64,000 nucleotides of DNA from Paraburkholderia atlantica (lineage in GTDB: Bacteria; Pseudomonadota; Gammaproteobacteria; Burkholderiales; Burkholderiaceae). The position numbers were made by a program, and so were the translations under genes. Location of the stretch: contig NZ_WHNQ01000008.1 in assembly GCF_009362785.1 (NCBI RefSeq), forward strand, positions 124,001 to 188,000, written 5' to 3'. This document shows positions 9,015 to 18,354 of this stretch, piece by piece. A model generated the notes under the pieces. That model did no database searches and was not told where the DNA came from. It saw only the letters and a list, made by a program, of their open reading frames with translations. How positions within the stretch are numbered: the first letter of the stretch is position 1; every line of letters begins with the position of its first letter.

Positions 9015-10291
9015 CGGGCGACGAGCTGATCGCGTGCGAAGAGTGCGACCTGCTTCAGCTCGGCGCGCCGCCCGCGGCCGGCAATGCGTTGCGCTGCCAG
9101 CGTTGCCGCGCGGAGCTCAGGCGCGGACGCTCGAATGGGCCCGAATTTGCGCTCGCGTTCTCGTGCGCGTCGGCGGTGCTGCTCGTGATCTCGAACGCGT
9201 TTCCGATCGTCGGTCTGTCGCTGAACGGCAATGTCGTGCAGACGACGCTCGCGGGTTCGGTGCGCATGCTGTACACCCACGGCGCATGGCCGCTGGCGCT
9301 GCTGGTCGGACTCACGACGATCGTCACGCCGGTGCTGCAAACCGTCGCGATGCTGTGGCTGCTGCTGCCGCTGCACTTCGGGCGCGCGCCGTGGCGTCCG
9401 GTCGAGTTCTTTCGCCTGTTTCAGCTCGCGCGGCCGTGGGGCATGACCGAAGTGCTGATCCTCGGTTTGCTGGTCGCGCTGGTCAAGCTCGCGCATATCG
9501 CGAAGGTGGTGCCGGGCACCGCGCTGTGGTCGTTCATCGCGCTGATGCTGCTGCTCGCGGCCGCGGCGGCGACGTTCGATCCGCGCGAGGTGTGGGCGCG
9601 CATCACGGCGGCGCGCGGCGCGCAAGCATGGCAGTTGCCGCCGATCCGCGTGCGCCGCAACGCCATCACGGCGTCGGCCTATGGGCTCGTGCTGTGCGAA
9701 GAGTGCGGGCTGCTGCTCGAGCAGCCTGGCGGCGCCGGCAAGCATGTCTGTCCACGCTGCAAGGCGCCGTTGCACCAGCGCAAGCCGGCGAGCCTGTCGC
9801 GCACGTGGGCGTATCTGCTGGCCGCGATGGTGCTCTACATTCCGGCCAACGTGCTGCCCGTGATGGACACGAGCTCGCTGTTCGGCACGCAAAAAGACAC
9901 GATCCTGAGCGGCGTGGTCTATCTGTGGGTATCGGGCTCGTGGCCGCTCGCGGTGCTCGTGTTCATCGCGAGCATTGCGGTGCCGATGCTGAAGATTCTC
10001 GGCATCGGCTATCTCGCGTTGTCGACGCAGCTTCGCTGGCAATGGCTGCCCGGGCAGCGCACGCGGATCTATCGGCTGATCGAGCTGATCGGGCGCTGGT
10101 CGATGCTCGACATCTACGTGATCACGATGCTGGTCGCGCTGGTGCAGTTCCAGGCGCTGGCGACGATCAAGGCCGGACCGGCGGCGATTGCGTTCGGCGC
10201 GGTCGTCGTGCTGACCTTGCTCGCCGCGATGGCGTTCGATCCGCGCCTGATGTGGGACGCAATGGAGACCGAACGTGTCCACTCCGACTGA
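9011..10291 (+). CDS. pqiA: Paraquat-inducible protein A-like integral membrane protein
   Basis: A 426-residue PqiA homologue, the inner-membrane partner of the PqiB MCE protein in lipid transport between the membranes. It is a duplicated protein. Each half starts with a zinc-ribbon-like cysteine pair (CEECDLLQL with CQRCRAEL, then CEECGLLLE with CPRCKAPL) and continues with four hydrophobic segments. It overlaps the channel gene upstream by 4 nt and the pqiB-like gene downstream by 17 nt. This tight packing supports a pqiABC unit. Confidence 0.93.
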   Translation: MTGDELIACEECDLLQLGAPPAAGNALRCQRCRAELRRGRSNGPEFALAFSCASAVLLVISNAFPIVGLSLNGNVVQTTLAGSVRMLYTHGAWPLALLVGLTTIVTPVLQTVAMLWLLLPLHFGRAPWRPVEFFRLFQLARPWGMTEVLILGLLVALVKLAHIAKVVPGTALWSFIALMLLLAAAAATFDPREVWARITAARGAQAWQLPPIRVRRNAITASAYGLVLCEECGLLLEQPGGAGKHVCPRCKAPLHQRKPASLSRTWAYLLAAMVLYIPANVLPVMDTSSLFGTQKDTILSGVVYLWVSGSWPLAVLVFIASIAVPMLKILGIGYLALSTQLRWQWLPGQRTRIYRLIELIGRWSMLDIYVITMLVALVQFQALATIKAGPAAIAFGAVVVLTLLAAMAFDPRLMWDAMETERVHSD

Positions 10292-11894
10292 AGAGCCCGA
10301 GCTGCCCGCCGCGGAGCCGGTGCCGCGCTCGCGCTTGCGGATGCAACTGGTCTGGCTGGTACCGATCGTGGCGATCCTGATCGGCGGTTGGCTCGCGGTG
10401 AAGGCGGTGATGGAGCGCGGCGAGCAGATCAGCATCAGCTTCAAGACCGGCGACGGTCTCGAAGCGGGCAAGACGAAGCTCAAGTTCAAGGACGTCGATA
10501 TCGGCGTGGTCGAGGCGGTCTCGCTGACGCGGGACCACAAGCGCGTGGTGGCCAAGGCCGAGGTGACGCGCGACGTGTCGGACCTGCTCGTCGACAACAC
10601 GCGCTTCTGGGTCGTGCGTCCGCGCATTTCGGGCGGCACGGTGTCGGGGCTGGGCACGCTGCTGTCGGGCTCGTATATCGACGTCGACGTCGGCAATTCG
10701 ACCAAAGCGCGCCGCGATTTCGTCGGCCTCGAGGAGCCGCCCGCGATCGCGAGCGACGTGCCGGGGCACGAGTACACGTTGCACGGAGTTGGACTCGGCT
10801 CGCTCGACGTGGGCACGCCGGTCTTTTTCCGCAGAATCCAGGTGGGCCAGGTCTCGTCGTTCCACCTGGACCCGGACGGCCGTGGCGTCACGGTGAAGGT
10901 CTTCGTCAACGCGCCGTACGACCGGTTCGTGAGAACCGACACGCGCTTCTGGCACGCCAGCGGTGTCGACATGTCGTTCGACAGCAATGGCTTGCGCCTC
11001 GAAACGCAGTCGATCGTGTCGATCATCATTGGCGGCATCGCGTTCGAATCGCCGCCAGGATCGCAGGCAGAAACGAGCGCCGATAGCGGCACCCGGTTCG
11101 AGCTGTACCCCAGGCGCGCCGACGCGATGGAGCAGCACGATCGCATCGTCGACAAGTACGTGGTGAATTTCACAGATTCGGTACGCGGTCTGACGGTCGG
11201 CGCGCCCGTTGATTTCCGCGGCGTCGTGATCGGCGAAGTGACGGCGATCTACACGCGCTTTGATTCGAAGACGCGGCAGTTCAGCATTCCGGTCGAGATC
11301 AATCTCTATCCGGAGCGGTTCACGTCGCGCTATCAGAACGACGGCGCTGGCGACGGCGGACGGCTTACCGCGGACCCGCGCGCGCTTGCGAACTTCCTCG
11401 TCGAGCGCGGCTTGCGCTTCCAGTTGAGAAGCGGCAATCCGCTGACGGGCCAGCTCTATCTCGCGGTGGATTTTTTCCCCGACGCGCCGAAGGCGTCGAT
11501 CGACTGGAGCAAGACGCCACCCGAAATGCCCGCGACTCCGCGCACGCTGCAATCGCTGCAGGACTCGGTATCGCGACTGCTGACCAAGATCAACAACATC
11601 CCGTTCGAGGATATCGGCAAAGACGCGCGCTCGACGCTGCGCACCACCAACGCGATGCTCGGGCAGCTGCACACGCAGGTCGTGCCGAAAGCGTTCGACA
11701 CGCTGCTGTCGGCGCAATCCACGCTCAATTCGGCGAACGCCGCGCTGCAGCCGGACTCGTCGCTGCAACAATCGACGGAGGACGCGATGCGTGAACTGAC
11801 CCGCACCGCGGCGTCGCTGCGCACCTTGGCCGACTATCTGGCGCAGCATCCGGAATCGCTCGTGCGCGGCAAGTCGGAGGACAAGAAGCCATGA
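10275..11894 (+). CDS. pqiB: PqiB-like MCE-domain intermembrane transport protein
   Basis: A 539-residue protein with one N-terminal membrane anchor (LVWLVPIVAILIGGWLAV) followed by three MCE domains (for example ISISFKTGDGLEAGKTKLKFKDV, then repeats near residues 160 and 290) and a helical C-terminus. MCE proteins form hexameric rings or tubes that bridge the periplasm and carry lipids. The start codon is GTG at 10275, inside the end of the pqiA-like gene, so translation is probably coupled. The length matches E. coli PqiB. Confidence 0.93.
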   Translation: MSTPTEEPELPAAEPVPRSRLRMQLVWLVPIVAILIGGWLAVKAVMERGEQISISFKTGDGLEAGKTKLKFKDVDIGVVEAVSLTRDHKRVVAKAEVTRDVSDLLVDNTRFWVVRPRISGGTVSGLGTLLSGSYIDVDVGNSTKARRDFVGLEEPPAIASDVPGHEYTLHGVGLGSLDVGTPVFFRRIQVGQVSSFHLDPDGRGVTVKVFVNAPYDRFVRTDTRFWHASGVDMSFDSNGLRLETQSIVSIIIGGIAFESPPGSQAETSADSGTRFELYPRRADAMEQHDRIVDKYVVNFTDSVRGLTVGAPVDFRGVVIGEVTAIYTRFDSKTRQFSIPVEINLYPERFTSRYQNDGAGDGGRLTADPRALANFLVERGLRFQLRSGNPLTGQLYLAVDFFPDAPKASIDWSKTPPEMPATPRTLQSLQDSVSRLLTKINNIPFEDIGKDARSTLRTTNAMLGQLHTQVVPKAFDTLLSAQSTLNSANAALQPDSSLQQSTEDAMRELTRTAASLRTLADYLAQHPESLVRGKSEDKKP

Positions 11895-12514
11895 CAGATG
11901 CGATGGCCCGCTTTTCAGTCCGCTTTTCGGCCCGCCTCACGGCCTGCCTGATGCTCGCGCTCGCCGGCGCTCTGCTCGGCGCCTGCAAGTCGCCGGCGAC
12001 GAACTTCTACACGCTGAGCCCCGACGAGTCGTTGAGCGGCACCGGCGCGAGCCGGCCGATCGCGGCCGTGATCGGTCCGGTCACGATTCCCGAGATCGTG
12101 GACCGGCCGCAGATCGTCACGCGGATCGGCAACAACGAGGTCGAGGTCAATGAATTCGATCGCTGGGCGCAGCCGCTCGGTGGCGACATCGGCCGGGTGA
12201 TCGCGGCCGACCTCGGCGCACTGCTGAACTCGCAGCAGATTTCGGTGTTCGATGCGGTACGCGATCCGTCCGTCGTCTGGCGCGTGCGGATCGACGTGAT
12301 GCGCTTCGAGTCCGTTCCGGGGCGCGACGTTACCGTCGACGTGCTGTGGGCCGTGCGTCCGCCCGGCAAGATTCGCGCCGTCACCGGCCGCTCGGTCGCG
12401 CGCGAGAGCGTGTCCGGTCCCGGCATCGAGCCGATCATCGCCGCGCATGATCGCGCGCTCGCCTCGGTGAGCCGCGATATTGCCGCCGCAGTGCAGGCGA
12501 ACCCCGCTCAATGA
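11891..12514 (+). CDS. pqiC: PqiC-like lipoprotein (ABC-type transport auxiliary family)
   Basis: A 207-residue lipoprotein with a signal peptide ending in the lipobox LLGAC. The mature start SPATNFYTLSPDES is typical of the YmbA/PqiC family, which anchors the PqiB tube at the outer membrane. It overlaps pqiB by 4 nt (ATGA). This completes pqiABC, downstream of and overlapping with an RND pump, an arrangement that suggests joint expression under envelope stress. That last point is inference. Confidence 0.9.
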   Translation: MTDAMARFSVRFSARLTACLMLALAGALLGACKSPATNFYTLSPDESLSGTGASRPIAAVIGPVTIPEIVDRPQIVTRIGNNEVEVNEFDRWAQPLGGDIGRVIAADLGALLNSQQISVFDAVRDPSVVWRVRIDVMRFESVPGRDVTVDVLWAVRPPGKIRAVTGRSVARESVSGPGIEPIIAAHDRALASVSRDIAAAVQANPAQ

Positions 12515-12587
12515 CGCGTCGCGCTGCGTCACGTCGACACGCACAGCGCTTGAACCGGTGCGCCGCGCCGGGTCGCGCGCATAATAA

Positions 12588-12603
12588 GACCTTGGTCCGA
12601 TTG
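12588..12603 (+). promoter_or_regulatory. GACCTTGGTC-CGATTG box
   Basis: A perfect ten-base palindrome GACCTTGGTC followed by CGATTG, preceded by ATAATAA. It lies in the 178-bp gap after pqiC, 89 bp before the DUF3141 start. The same pattern recurs at 2403 and, on the other strand, at 20641. I read it as the likely control site of the DUF3141-pta-ackA-fabI block. Confidence 0.5.
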
Positions 12604-12692
12604 CCTCAGACCAGGGCCAACTCCACGATTCAATCGATGCACGGCGCGTGCCTCGGCACCGATCGTGACGCGCACCTTTCAGGAGTCTTCCG

Positions 12693-15029
12693 ATGGACGC
12701 TGAAACGCTGTTGTCACAAAGCCAGGACATTGCTTCGAAAATCAACCACGTGCTGCAAAAACGCACGCAAATCGCCCAGCAGCATCTGAACCAACGGGTC
12801 ACCGAAACGCTGGGCCTCGATCACGATGGCGCTCCGACTGCAAGCGCGATGCCCGCGCCATTCGATCCGCTCAGCGCGTGGCAATACACGGTGGATGCCG
12901 CGCAGCGTTCGCTGCTGTTCTGGGACACGCTGTACCGGCGCGGCAACGAATTCGTCGAACGCAGCGCCAGCGGTCCCACGCCGGTGCTGCATTTCGAGTA
13001 CGACATGCTGCTCGACGGCCGCACGTTCGAGCGGCCGGTCAACTATGCGCTGCTGCAACTTCGTCCGCTCGAAGGCGTGGGCGTCGACGTGCGCAAACGC
13101 CCGTATCTGATCATCGATCCGCGCGCGGGGCACGGTCCCGGCATCGGCGGCTTCAAGGACGATTCGCAGGCGGGCATCGCGCTGCGCGCGGGCTATCCCG
13201 TCTACTTCGTGGTGTTCTTTCGCGACCCCGAGCCCGGTCAAACGCTGCTCGACGTGTGCAACGCCGAGCAGCGATTCGTGCGCAAGGTGCGCGCGCTGCA
13301 TCCCGACAGTCCGAAGCCCGCGATCATCGGCAATTGCCAGGGCGGCTGGGCGGCGATGATGCTCGCCAGCTCCGACCCCGAGGAGACCGGCCCGATCGTC
13401 ATCAACGGTGCGCCGATGTCGTACTGGAGCGCGGCGTGGAGCGAAGGCGAGGGCGACAACCCGATGCGCTACTCGGGCGGCATGCTGGGCGGCGCGTGGC
13501 TCGCGTCGTACGCGGCGGATCTCGGCAACGGCAAGTTCGACGGCGCGTATCTGGTGCAGAACTTCGAAAACCTGAACCCCGCCAACACGTTCTGGGACAA
13601 GTACTACCACCTGTACTCGAACGTCGATACCGAACCGCCGCGCTTTCTGGAATTCGAGCGCTGGTGGGGCAGCTACTACCTGATGAATCGCGAGGAGATC
13701 GAATGGATCACGCGCAACCTGTTCGTCGGCAACAAGCTGTGGTCGGGCGGCGTGACGAACAGCAGCGGCCAGGCTTTCGATCTGCGTGAAATTCGCTCGC
13801 CGATCATCCTGTTCGCGTCGATGGGCGACAACATCACGCCGCCGCAACAGGCGTTCAACTGGGTGGCGGACCTGTACGGCAGCACCGAGGAGATCAAGGC
13901 GCGCGGCCAGGTGATCGTCGGACTGACGCACCAGAACATCGGGCATCTGGGCATTTTCGTGTCCGGCAAAGTCGCGAAGAAGGAGCACAAGCAGATCGTC
14001 TCCGTGCTCGAGACCATCGAAACGTTTCCGCCCGGGCTCTACGGCATGACCATCAACGAGACCAGCAACGCGGCCGGAGAGATCGAATACGAAGTGGAAT
14101 TTCATGAGCGGCGGCTCGAGGAGATCGCCGCGCGCTACAACCGCTTCGGCCGCATCGACGAAAAGCCGTTCGAAGCGGTCGCCGCGGTGTCCGATGTGAA
14201 TCAGCGCATGTATGAACTGTTCGCGCAGCCGTTCGTGCAGGCGATGTCGAACGAAACGAGCGCCCGCATGCTGCGCCAGTTCCATCCGCTGCGCTGGCAG
14301 CGCTGGGCCGTTTCCGCGCTGAACCCGTGGCTTGGCTGGCTGCCGGCGGCGGCGCAGTCGGTGCGTGAGAATCGCCAGCGGGCCGGCGCGGATAACCCAT
14401 GGAGCAAGCTCGAACGCAACGGCTCGCAAATGATCAGCGCATCGCTCGACTATTACCGCGCGATGCGCGACGCGGCGACCGAGGCCAGCTTCTTCAGCGT
14501 GTACGCGAATCTGTATGCGACGTATCTGAGCAAGCCGGCCGCCGACGGCGCGCCCGTGCAGGCCGGTGCGATCGATCCGCGCGAACTGCCGTTCGTGCGC
14601 ACGGCGTTGGAGGCGATCGGCGACGGCGGCTACACGGAGGCGCTCGCGCGCGCGGCTTTCCTGTTGTCGCAAAGAGGCGAGTCGTTGCCGCTCGCGCGCT
14701 ACGAACTGCGCAAGGAGATCGCCGAAAGTTACGCGGAGTACCTGCCGGACATCAGCAGCGATCACTGGCGGCGCATCCGGGGCGAGCAGGAGATCATCGT
14801 CAGCCTCGAACCGGACAAGGCGATTGCGACGCTGCCGAAGCTGCTGTCCCATAGCGAAGACCGCGAGCGCTTTCTGCAACTGCTCGACAAGCTGGCGAGC
14901 GACGAGCGCGTGTTGAACGCCTCGCCCGACGCCGCGCAAAAGGAGGCGTTCGAACGCATCCGCGCGGTGCTGGGTTCCCGGGTGAACCGCAAGCGCGACG
15001 CGCGTTTGCCTGACCCCACTCGCATGTGA
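12693..15029 (+). CDS. DUF3141 alpha/beta-hydrolase-like protein, PHA-synthase-related
   Basis: A 778-residue DUF3141 protein. The first 100 residues are helical and resemble the N-terminal region of polyhydroxyalkanoate synthases. The hydrolase core contains the nucleophile elbow GNCQGGWA with Cys215 as nucleophile, as in PhaC, and a likely Asp/His pair further on (SMGDNITPP; GLTHQNIGHLG). The C-terminal half is mostly helical. The biochemical activity is not known to me. Genes of this family often sit with phosphotransacetylase and acetate kinase, as here. The start at 12693 follows an AGGAG site by 8 nt. Confidence 0.85.
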   Translation: MDAETLLSQSQDIASKINHVLQKRTQIAQQHLNQRVTETLGLDHDGAPTASAMPAPFDPLSAWQYTVDAAQRSLLFWDTLYRRGNEFVERSASGPTPVLHFEYDMLLDGRTFERPVNYALLQLRPLEGVGVDVRKRPYLIIDPRAGHGPGIGGFKDDSQAGIALRAGYPVYFVVFFRDPEPGQTLLDVCNAEQRFVRKVRALHPDSPKPAIIGNCQGGWAAMMLASSDPEETGPIVINGAPMSYWSAAWSEGEGDNPMRYSGGMLGGAWLASYAADLGNGKFDGAYLVQNFENLNPANTFWDKYYHLYSNVDTEPPRFLEFERWWGSYYLMNREEIEWITRNLFVGNKLWSGGVTNSSGQAFDLREIRSPIILFASMGDNITPPQQAFNWVADLYGSTEEIKARGQVIVGLTHQNIGHLGIFVSGKVAKKEHKQIVSVLETIETFPPGLYGMTINETSNAAGEIEYEVEFHERRLEEIAARYNRFGRIDEKPFEAVAAVSDVNQRMYELFAQPFVQAMSNETSARMLRQFHPLRWQRWAVSALNPWLGWLPAAAQSVRENRQRAGADNPWSKLERNGSQMISASLDYYRAMRDAATEASFFSVYANLYATYLSKPAADGAPVQAGAIDPRELPFVRTALEAIGDGGYTEALARAAFLLSQRGESLPLARYELRKEIAESYAEYLPDISSDHWRRIRGEQEIIVSLEPDKAIATLPKLLSHSEDRERFLQLLDKLASDERVLNASPDAAQKEAFERIRAVLGSRVNRKRDARLPDPTRM

Positions 15030-15112
15030 GCGACCGGCGCGATGCGCGGCCGGTCGCGAGCGTGACGCAACGTAAGCACGGCGCCCGTAAGCCGGGCGCA
15101 TCGCGCGTCACG
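15030..15112 (+). other. Structured intergenic RNA: two hairpins between DUF3141 and pta
   Basis: Immediately after the stop codon GCGACCGGC (15030-15038) pairs with GCCGGTCGC (15049-15057). A second structure follows: CGTGACGC (15061-15068) pairs with GCGTCACG (15105-15112) and encloses an inner stem GCGCCCG (15081-15087) with CGGGCGC (15093-15099). There is no T-run, so this looks more like an RNA-stability or processing element than a terminator. Confidence 0.5.
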
Positions 15113-15146
15113 AATCCAACGCGCTGTACACATGAGGAATAAGCCG

Positions 15147-16082
15147 ATGGAAAAGCACGCGAAGTATCAGCGTCTGATCGAGTTCTGCCAGACGCTGCCG
15201 GCGATGCCGACAGCGGTCGCGCATCCGTGCGACCAGAGTTCGCTGCAGGGCGCGGTCGAAGCGGCGGGCATGGGCCTGATCGCGCCGGTTCTCGTCGGAC
15301 CGCGCACCCGTATCGAAGCGATTGCCGCCGAGCACGGCATCGACATCTCGGACTTCACGATCGTCGATGCGCCGCATAGCCATGCCGCTGCCGCCGCTGC
15401 CGTGCAACTGGTGCGCGAAGGCAAGGCCGAGGCCATGATGAAGGGCAGCCTGCACACGGACGAGCTGATGGCCGAAGTGATTCGCCGTGACACCGGCCTG
15501 CGCACCGAGCGGCGCATCAGCCATTGCTTCGTGATGGACGTGCCCGCGTACGAGAACGCGCTGATCATCACCGACGCCGCGATCAACATTGCGCCGACGC
15601 TCGAAGAGAAGGTCGACATCCTGCAGAACGCGATCGATCTCGGGCACGCGCTGAAATTCGACGAAGTCCGCGTGGCGGTCCTGTCCGCGACCGAGAGCGT
15701 CAATCCGAAGATTCCATCGACAGTGGAAGCGGCGGCGCTGTGCAAGATGGTGGACCGCGGGCAGATCACCGGCGGACTCGTCGACGGTCCGCTTGCACTG
15801 GACAACGCGATCAGCATCGAAGCTATGCGCATCAAGAAGATCGAATCGCGGGTGGCGGGGCGCGCCAATGTGCTGGTGGTGCCGGACCTCGAAGCGGGCA
15901 ATATGCTGGCGAAAAGCCTGTCGTTTTTGGCCGGCGCGGACGCGGCGGGCATCGTGCTAGGCGCGCGCGTGCCGATCATTCTGACGAGCCGCGCGGATTC
16001 TCTGTCGACGCGTCTCGCCTCGTGCGCGGTCGCCGCACTGGTGGCGAAGGCAAGGCGCGAGGCCGCCAAGGTGGTCGGGTGA
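15147..16082 (+). CDS. pta: Phosphate acetyl/butyryltransferase
   Basis: A 311-residue short-form phosphotransacetylase (PTA/PTB family) that would interconvert acetyl-CoA and acetyl phosphate. Family features include ATESVNPKIPSTVEAA, GLVDGPLALDNAIS and the C-terminal VPDLEAGNMLAKSL. I prefer the ATG at 15147 because GAGGAAT lies 7-13 bases before it; an ATG at 15132 would add five residues. Acetate kinase starts 4 nt downstream, giving an ATP-yielding acetate pathway. The short phosphate acyltransferase family includes butyryl enzymes, so the exact acyl group is not certain. Confidence 0.9.
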   Translation: MEKHAKYQRLIEFCQTLPAMPTAVAHPCDQSSLQGAVEAAGMGLIAPVLVGPRTRIEAIAAEHGIDISDFTIVDAPHSHAAAAAAVQLVREGKAEAMMKGSLHTDELMAEVIRRDTGLRTERRISHCFVMDVPAYENALIITDAAINIAPTLEEKVDILQNAIDLGHALKFDEVRVAVLSATESVNPKIPSTVEAAALCKMVDRGQITGGLVDGPLALDNAISIEAMRIKKIESRVAGRANVLVVPDLEAGNMLAKSLSFLAGADAAGIVLGARVPIILTSRADSLSTRLASCAVAALVAKARREAAKVVG

Positions 16083-16086
16083 CGCC

Positions 16087-17262
16087 ATGTCGGATGTGAT
16101 CCTCGTATTGAACGCAGGTTCGTCGAGCCTCAAGTTCCGAGCCTTCGACGCGCAACACGCGCAACTCGAGCTCGTTCTGCGCGGCCAGATCGAAGCGCTT
16201 TACACGAACCCGCGTTTTCGCGCGATCGATAGCGACGGCAATGTCAGCTCGCACGAATGGGGCGACGGCCATCGTCTTGGCCATCAGGGCGCGATCGAAT
16301 ATCTGGGCGCTTTCTTGCGCGACCACGGCAGCGGCAATCAGCTGAAGGCGGTCGGGCATCGCGTCGTGCATGGCGGACAGCGCTTTGCCGGCCCCATCCT
16401 CGTCACCCCCGAGGTGATCGACCAGCTGGACAGCCTGAGCCCGCTCGCGCCGCTGCATCAGCCGCACAACCTGGCGCCGATCCGCATCCTTGCGCAGCTG
16501 CGTCCCGATCTTCCACAGGTCGCGTGTTTCGACACCACGTTTCATCGCACGCAGACCGAGACCGCGCAGGCCTATGCGCTGCCCCCGTCGATTACCGATC
16601 ACGGCGTGCGGCGCTACGGTTTTCACGGGCTTTCGTACGAATACATCGCGAGCGTGCTGCCCGAGATCGCGCCGGCTGCGGCGGCGGGGCGCACCGTCGT
16701 CGCGCATCTGGGCAACGGCGCGAGCATGTGCGCGATGGTCGCGGGCAAGAGCGTGGCCAGCACGATGGGCTTCACGGCGGTGGAAGGCCTGCCGATGGGC
16801 ACGCGTTGCGGCAGCCTCGACCCCGGCGTGATTCTCTATCTGCTCGACGAGCTGAAGATGGATTCGCAGGCGATCGCGGACCTCATTTACAAGGGCTCGG
16901 GGCTGCTCGGCCTGTCGGGCATCGGCGGCGACATGCGCGTGCTGCTCGACAGCGACGACCCGCGCGCGCACTTCGCCATCGACGTCTACACCTACCGCAT
17001 CGGGCGCGAACTCGGCAGTCTCGCCGCGGCGATGCAAGGGATCGACGCACTGGTGCTGACGGCCGGCATCGGCGAGCACGCGGTCGAGATTCGCGAGCGC
17101 ATCGTGCGCGACGCCGCGTGGCTCGGCGCCGAACTCGACGACGCGGCCAATCGGGCGAACGGGTCGCTGATCACGACGGCTTCGAGCAAGCTGGCGGTCT
17201 GGGTCGTGCCCACCAACGAGGAACTGATGATTGCCCGTCATACGCGCGCTATCGCCCCATAG
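16087..17262 (+). CDS. ackA: Acetate kinase
   Basis: A 391-residue ASKHA-fold kinase catalysing acetyl phosphate + ADP to acetate + ATP. The N-terminal phosphate loop (LVLNAGSSSLKFRAF), the GHRVVHGGQRF motif, the FDTTFH segment, HLGNGASMCAM and TAGIGEHAVEIRERI are all conserved. It follows pta by 4 nt and precedes fabI by 12 nt. Together with Pta it would make ATP by substrate-level phosphorylation when respiration is limited, which fits the FixLJ-type genes nearby. Confidence 0.95.
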   Translation: MSDVILVLNAGSSSLKFRAFDAQHAQLELVLRGQIEALYTNPRFRAIDSDGNVSSHEWGDGHRLGHQGAIEYLGAFLRDHGSGNQLKAVGHRVVHGGQRFAGPILVTPEVIDQLDSLSPLAPLHQPHNLAPIRILAQLRPDLPQVACFDTTFHRTQTETAQAYALPPSITDHGVRRYGFHGLSYEYIASVLPEIAPAAAAGRTVVAHLGNGASMCAMVAGKSVASTMGFTAVEGLPMGTRCGSLDPGVILYLLDELKMDSQAIADLIYKGSGLLGLSGIGGDMRVLLDSDDPRAHFAIDVYTYRIGRELGSLAAAMQGIDALVLTAGIGEHAVEIRERIVRDAAWLGAELDDAANRANGSLITTASSKLAVWVVPTNEELMIARHTRAIAP

Positions 17263-17274
17263 AGGAGTTTCACC

Positions 17275-18057
17275 ATGTCTGTCGAGCAACCGCGTTTGAT
17301 TCTGGAAGGAGCGAAGGCGCTCGTGACCGGCGTCGCCAACGAGCATTCGATTGCGTACGGATGCGCGAAGGCGTTTCGCGACCTCGGCGCGAGCGTCGCG
17401 CTCACCTATGCGAACGACAAGGCGGCGCCTTATGTGGAACCGATCGCCAAAGCACTCGATGCCGAGATCTTCATGCCGCTCGACGTAACGGGCGAGGACG
17501 AAATGGAAGCCGTGTTCGACCGGATCGAGAAAACTTGGGGAGAGCTCGACATTCTCGTTCACGCCGTTGCATGGGCGCCTAAAGCGGATCTGCAGGGCGG
17601 CTTGCTGCAATCGTCGCGTGAGGGCTTCCTGAGCGCGATCGATATCTCCTGCCATTCGTTCGTGCGCATGGCGCGCCTCGCCGCGCCGCTGATGAAAGAC
17701 GGCGGCACCATGCTGACGATGAGTTACTACGGCGCGAACAAGGTCGTGCCGAACTACAACCTGATGGGTCCGGTCAAGGCGGCGCTCGAAGCCTGCGCGC
17801 GCTATCTGGCGTTCGAGCTGGGACCGAAGGGCATTCGCGTGCATGCGATTTCTCCCGGACCGCTGCAGACTCGCGCTGCTTCGGGCCTGAAGGATTTCGA
17901 GCTGCTGCTCAACGAAGCGGTGCAGCGCGCGCCGCTCGGCGAACTGGTCGACATCATGGACGTCGGCTATACCTGTGCGTTTCTGGCCACGCCGTATGCG
18001 CGGCGGGTGTCCGGTTCCACCTTGTATATCGACGGCGGATTGAACATCGTTGCTTAG
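17275..18057 (+). CDS. fabI: Enoyl-[acyl-carrier-protein] reductase [NADH], FabI type
   Basis: A 260-residue short-chain dehydrogenase that reduces enoyl-ACP in the last step of the fatty acid elongation cycle. The modified cofactor motif (VTGVANEHSIAYGCAKAF) and the FabI-type active site, with SYYGANK and Tyr-x6-Lys in YNLMGPVK, are present. The C-terminal ISPGPLQTRAASGL is family-typical. A strong GAGGAG-like site precedes it. Being tied to acetate kinase rather than to other fab genes suggests a second, condition-specific FabI, for example as an NADH sink under low oxygen. The main housekeeping copy would then be elsewhere. Confidence 0.92.
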   Translation: MSVEQPRLILEGAKALVTGVANEHSIAYGCAKAFRDLGASVALTYANDKAAPYVEPIAKALDAEIFMPLDVTGEDEMEAVFDRIEKTWGELDILVHAVAWAPKADLQGGLLQSSREGFLSAIDISCHSFVRMARLAAPLMKDGGTMLTMSYYGANKVVPNYNLMGPVKAALEACARYLAFELGPKGIRVHAISPGPLQTRAASGLKDFELLLNEAVQRAPLGELVDIMDVGYTCAFLATPYARRVSGSTLYIDGGLNIVA

Positions 18058-18077
18058 GGTCTGGAGGAGTAAGCATC

Positions 18078-18335
18078 ATGGCTGAACTGTTTCTTGGAAA
18101 CGTCGAGGAAAGCGTCTCCGACGAAGAGATCGGCGAGTTCCTGATTCGCTACGGGTTCCCGCGCTTCAGCTCGATCCAGCGGGTGCACGGCACGGGTTCG
18201 CGTCCGGGTGCGGTGGTCGTCTTCGACGACGTGTCCACGGAAGGGCTGCGCATACTGCAAAACCGCGTGCATAACCTGTTCTGGAAGAACCATACGATCG
18301 TCGCGCAGCTGCTGCCGGAGCGCGACGAGTCGTAA
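18078..18335 (+). CDS. Small RRM-like putative RNA-binding protein
   Basis: An 85-residue acidic-to-neutral protein with the layout of an RNA recognition motif: LFLGNVEESVSDEEIGEFL in the RNP2 position and a later beta strand, GAVVVFDD, in the RNP1 position. RNP1 lacks the usual aromatic triplet, so RNA binding is not certain. The gene follows fabI by 20 nt with a GGAGG site and precedes an unknown gene by 19 nt, so it belongs to the same transcript as pta-ackA-fabI. Confidence 0.7.
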   Translation: MAELFLGNVEESVSDEEIGEFLIRYGFPRFSSIQRVHGTGSRPGAVVVFDDVSTEGLRILQNRVHNLFWKNHTIVAQLLPERDES

Positions 18336-18354
18336 CGGGCGGCGGGAGCCGGAT

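Noticed and set aside
12714..15101. A 795-codon minus-strand frame opposite the DUF3141 gene, and similar long antisense frames opposite mexB-like, PQQ dehydrogenase and acetate kinase genes
   Set aside because: They mirror the codon structure of GC-rich genes, are Arg/His-rich, have no recognisable domains and no ribosome sites. The plus-strand genes are conserved families.
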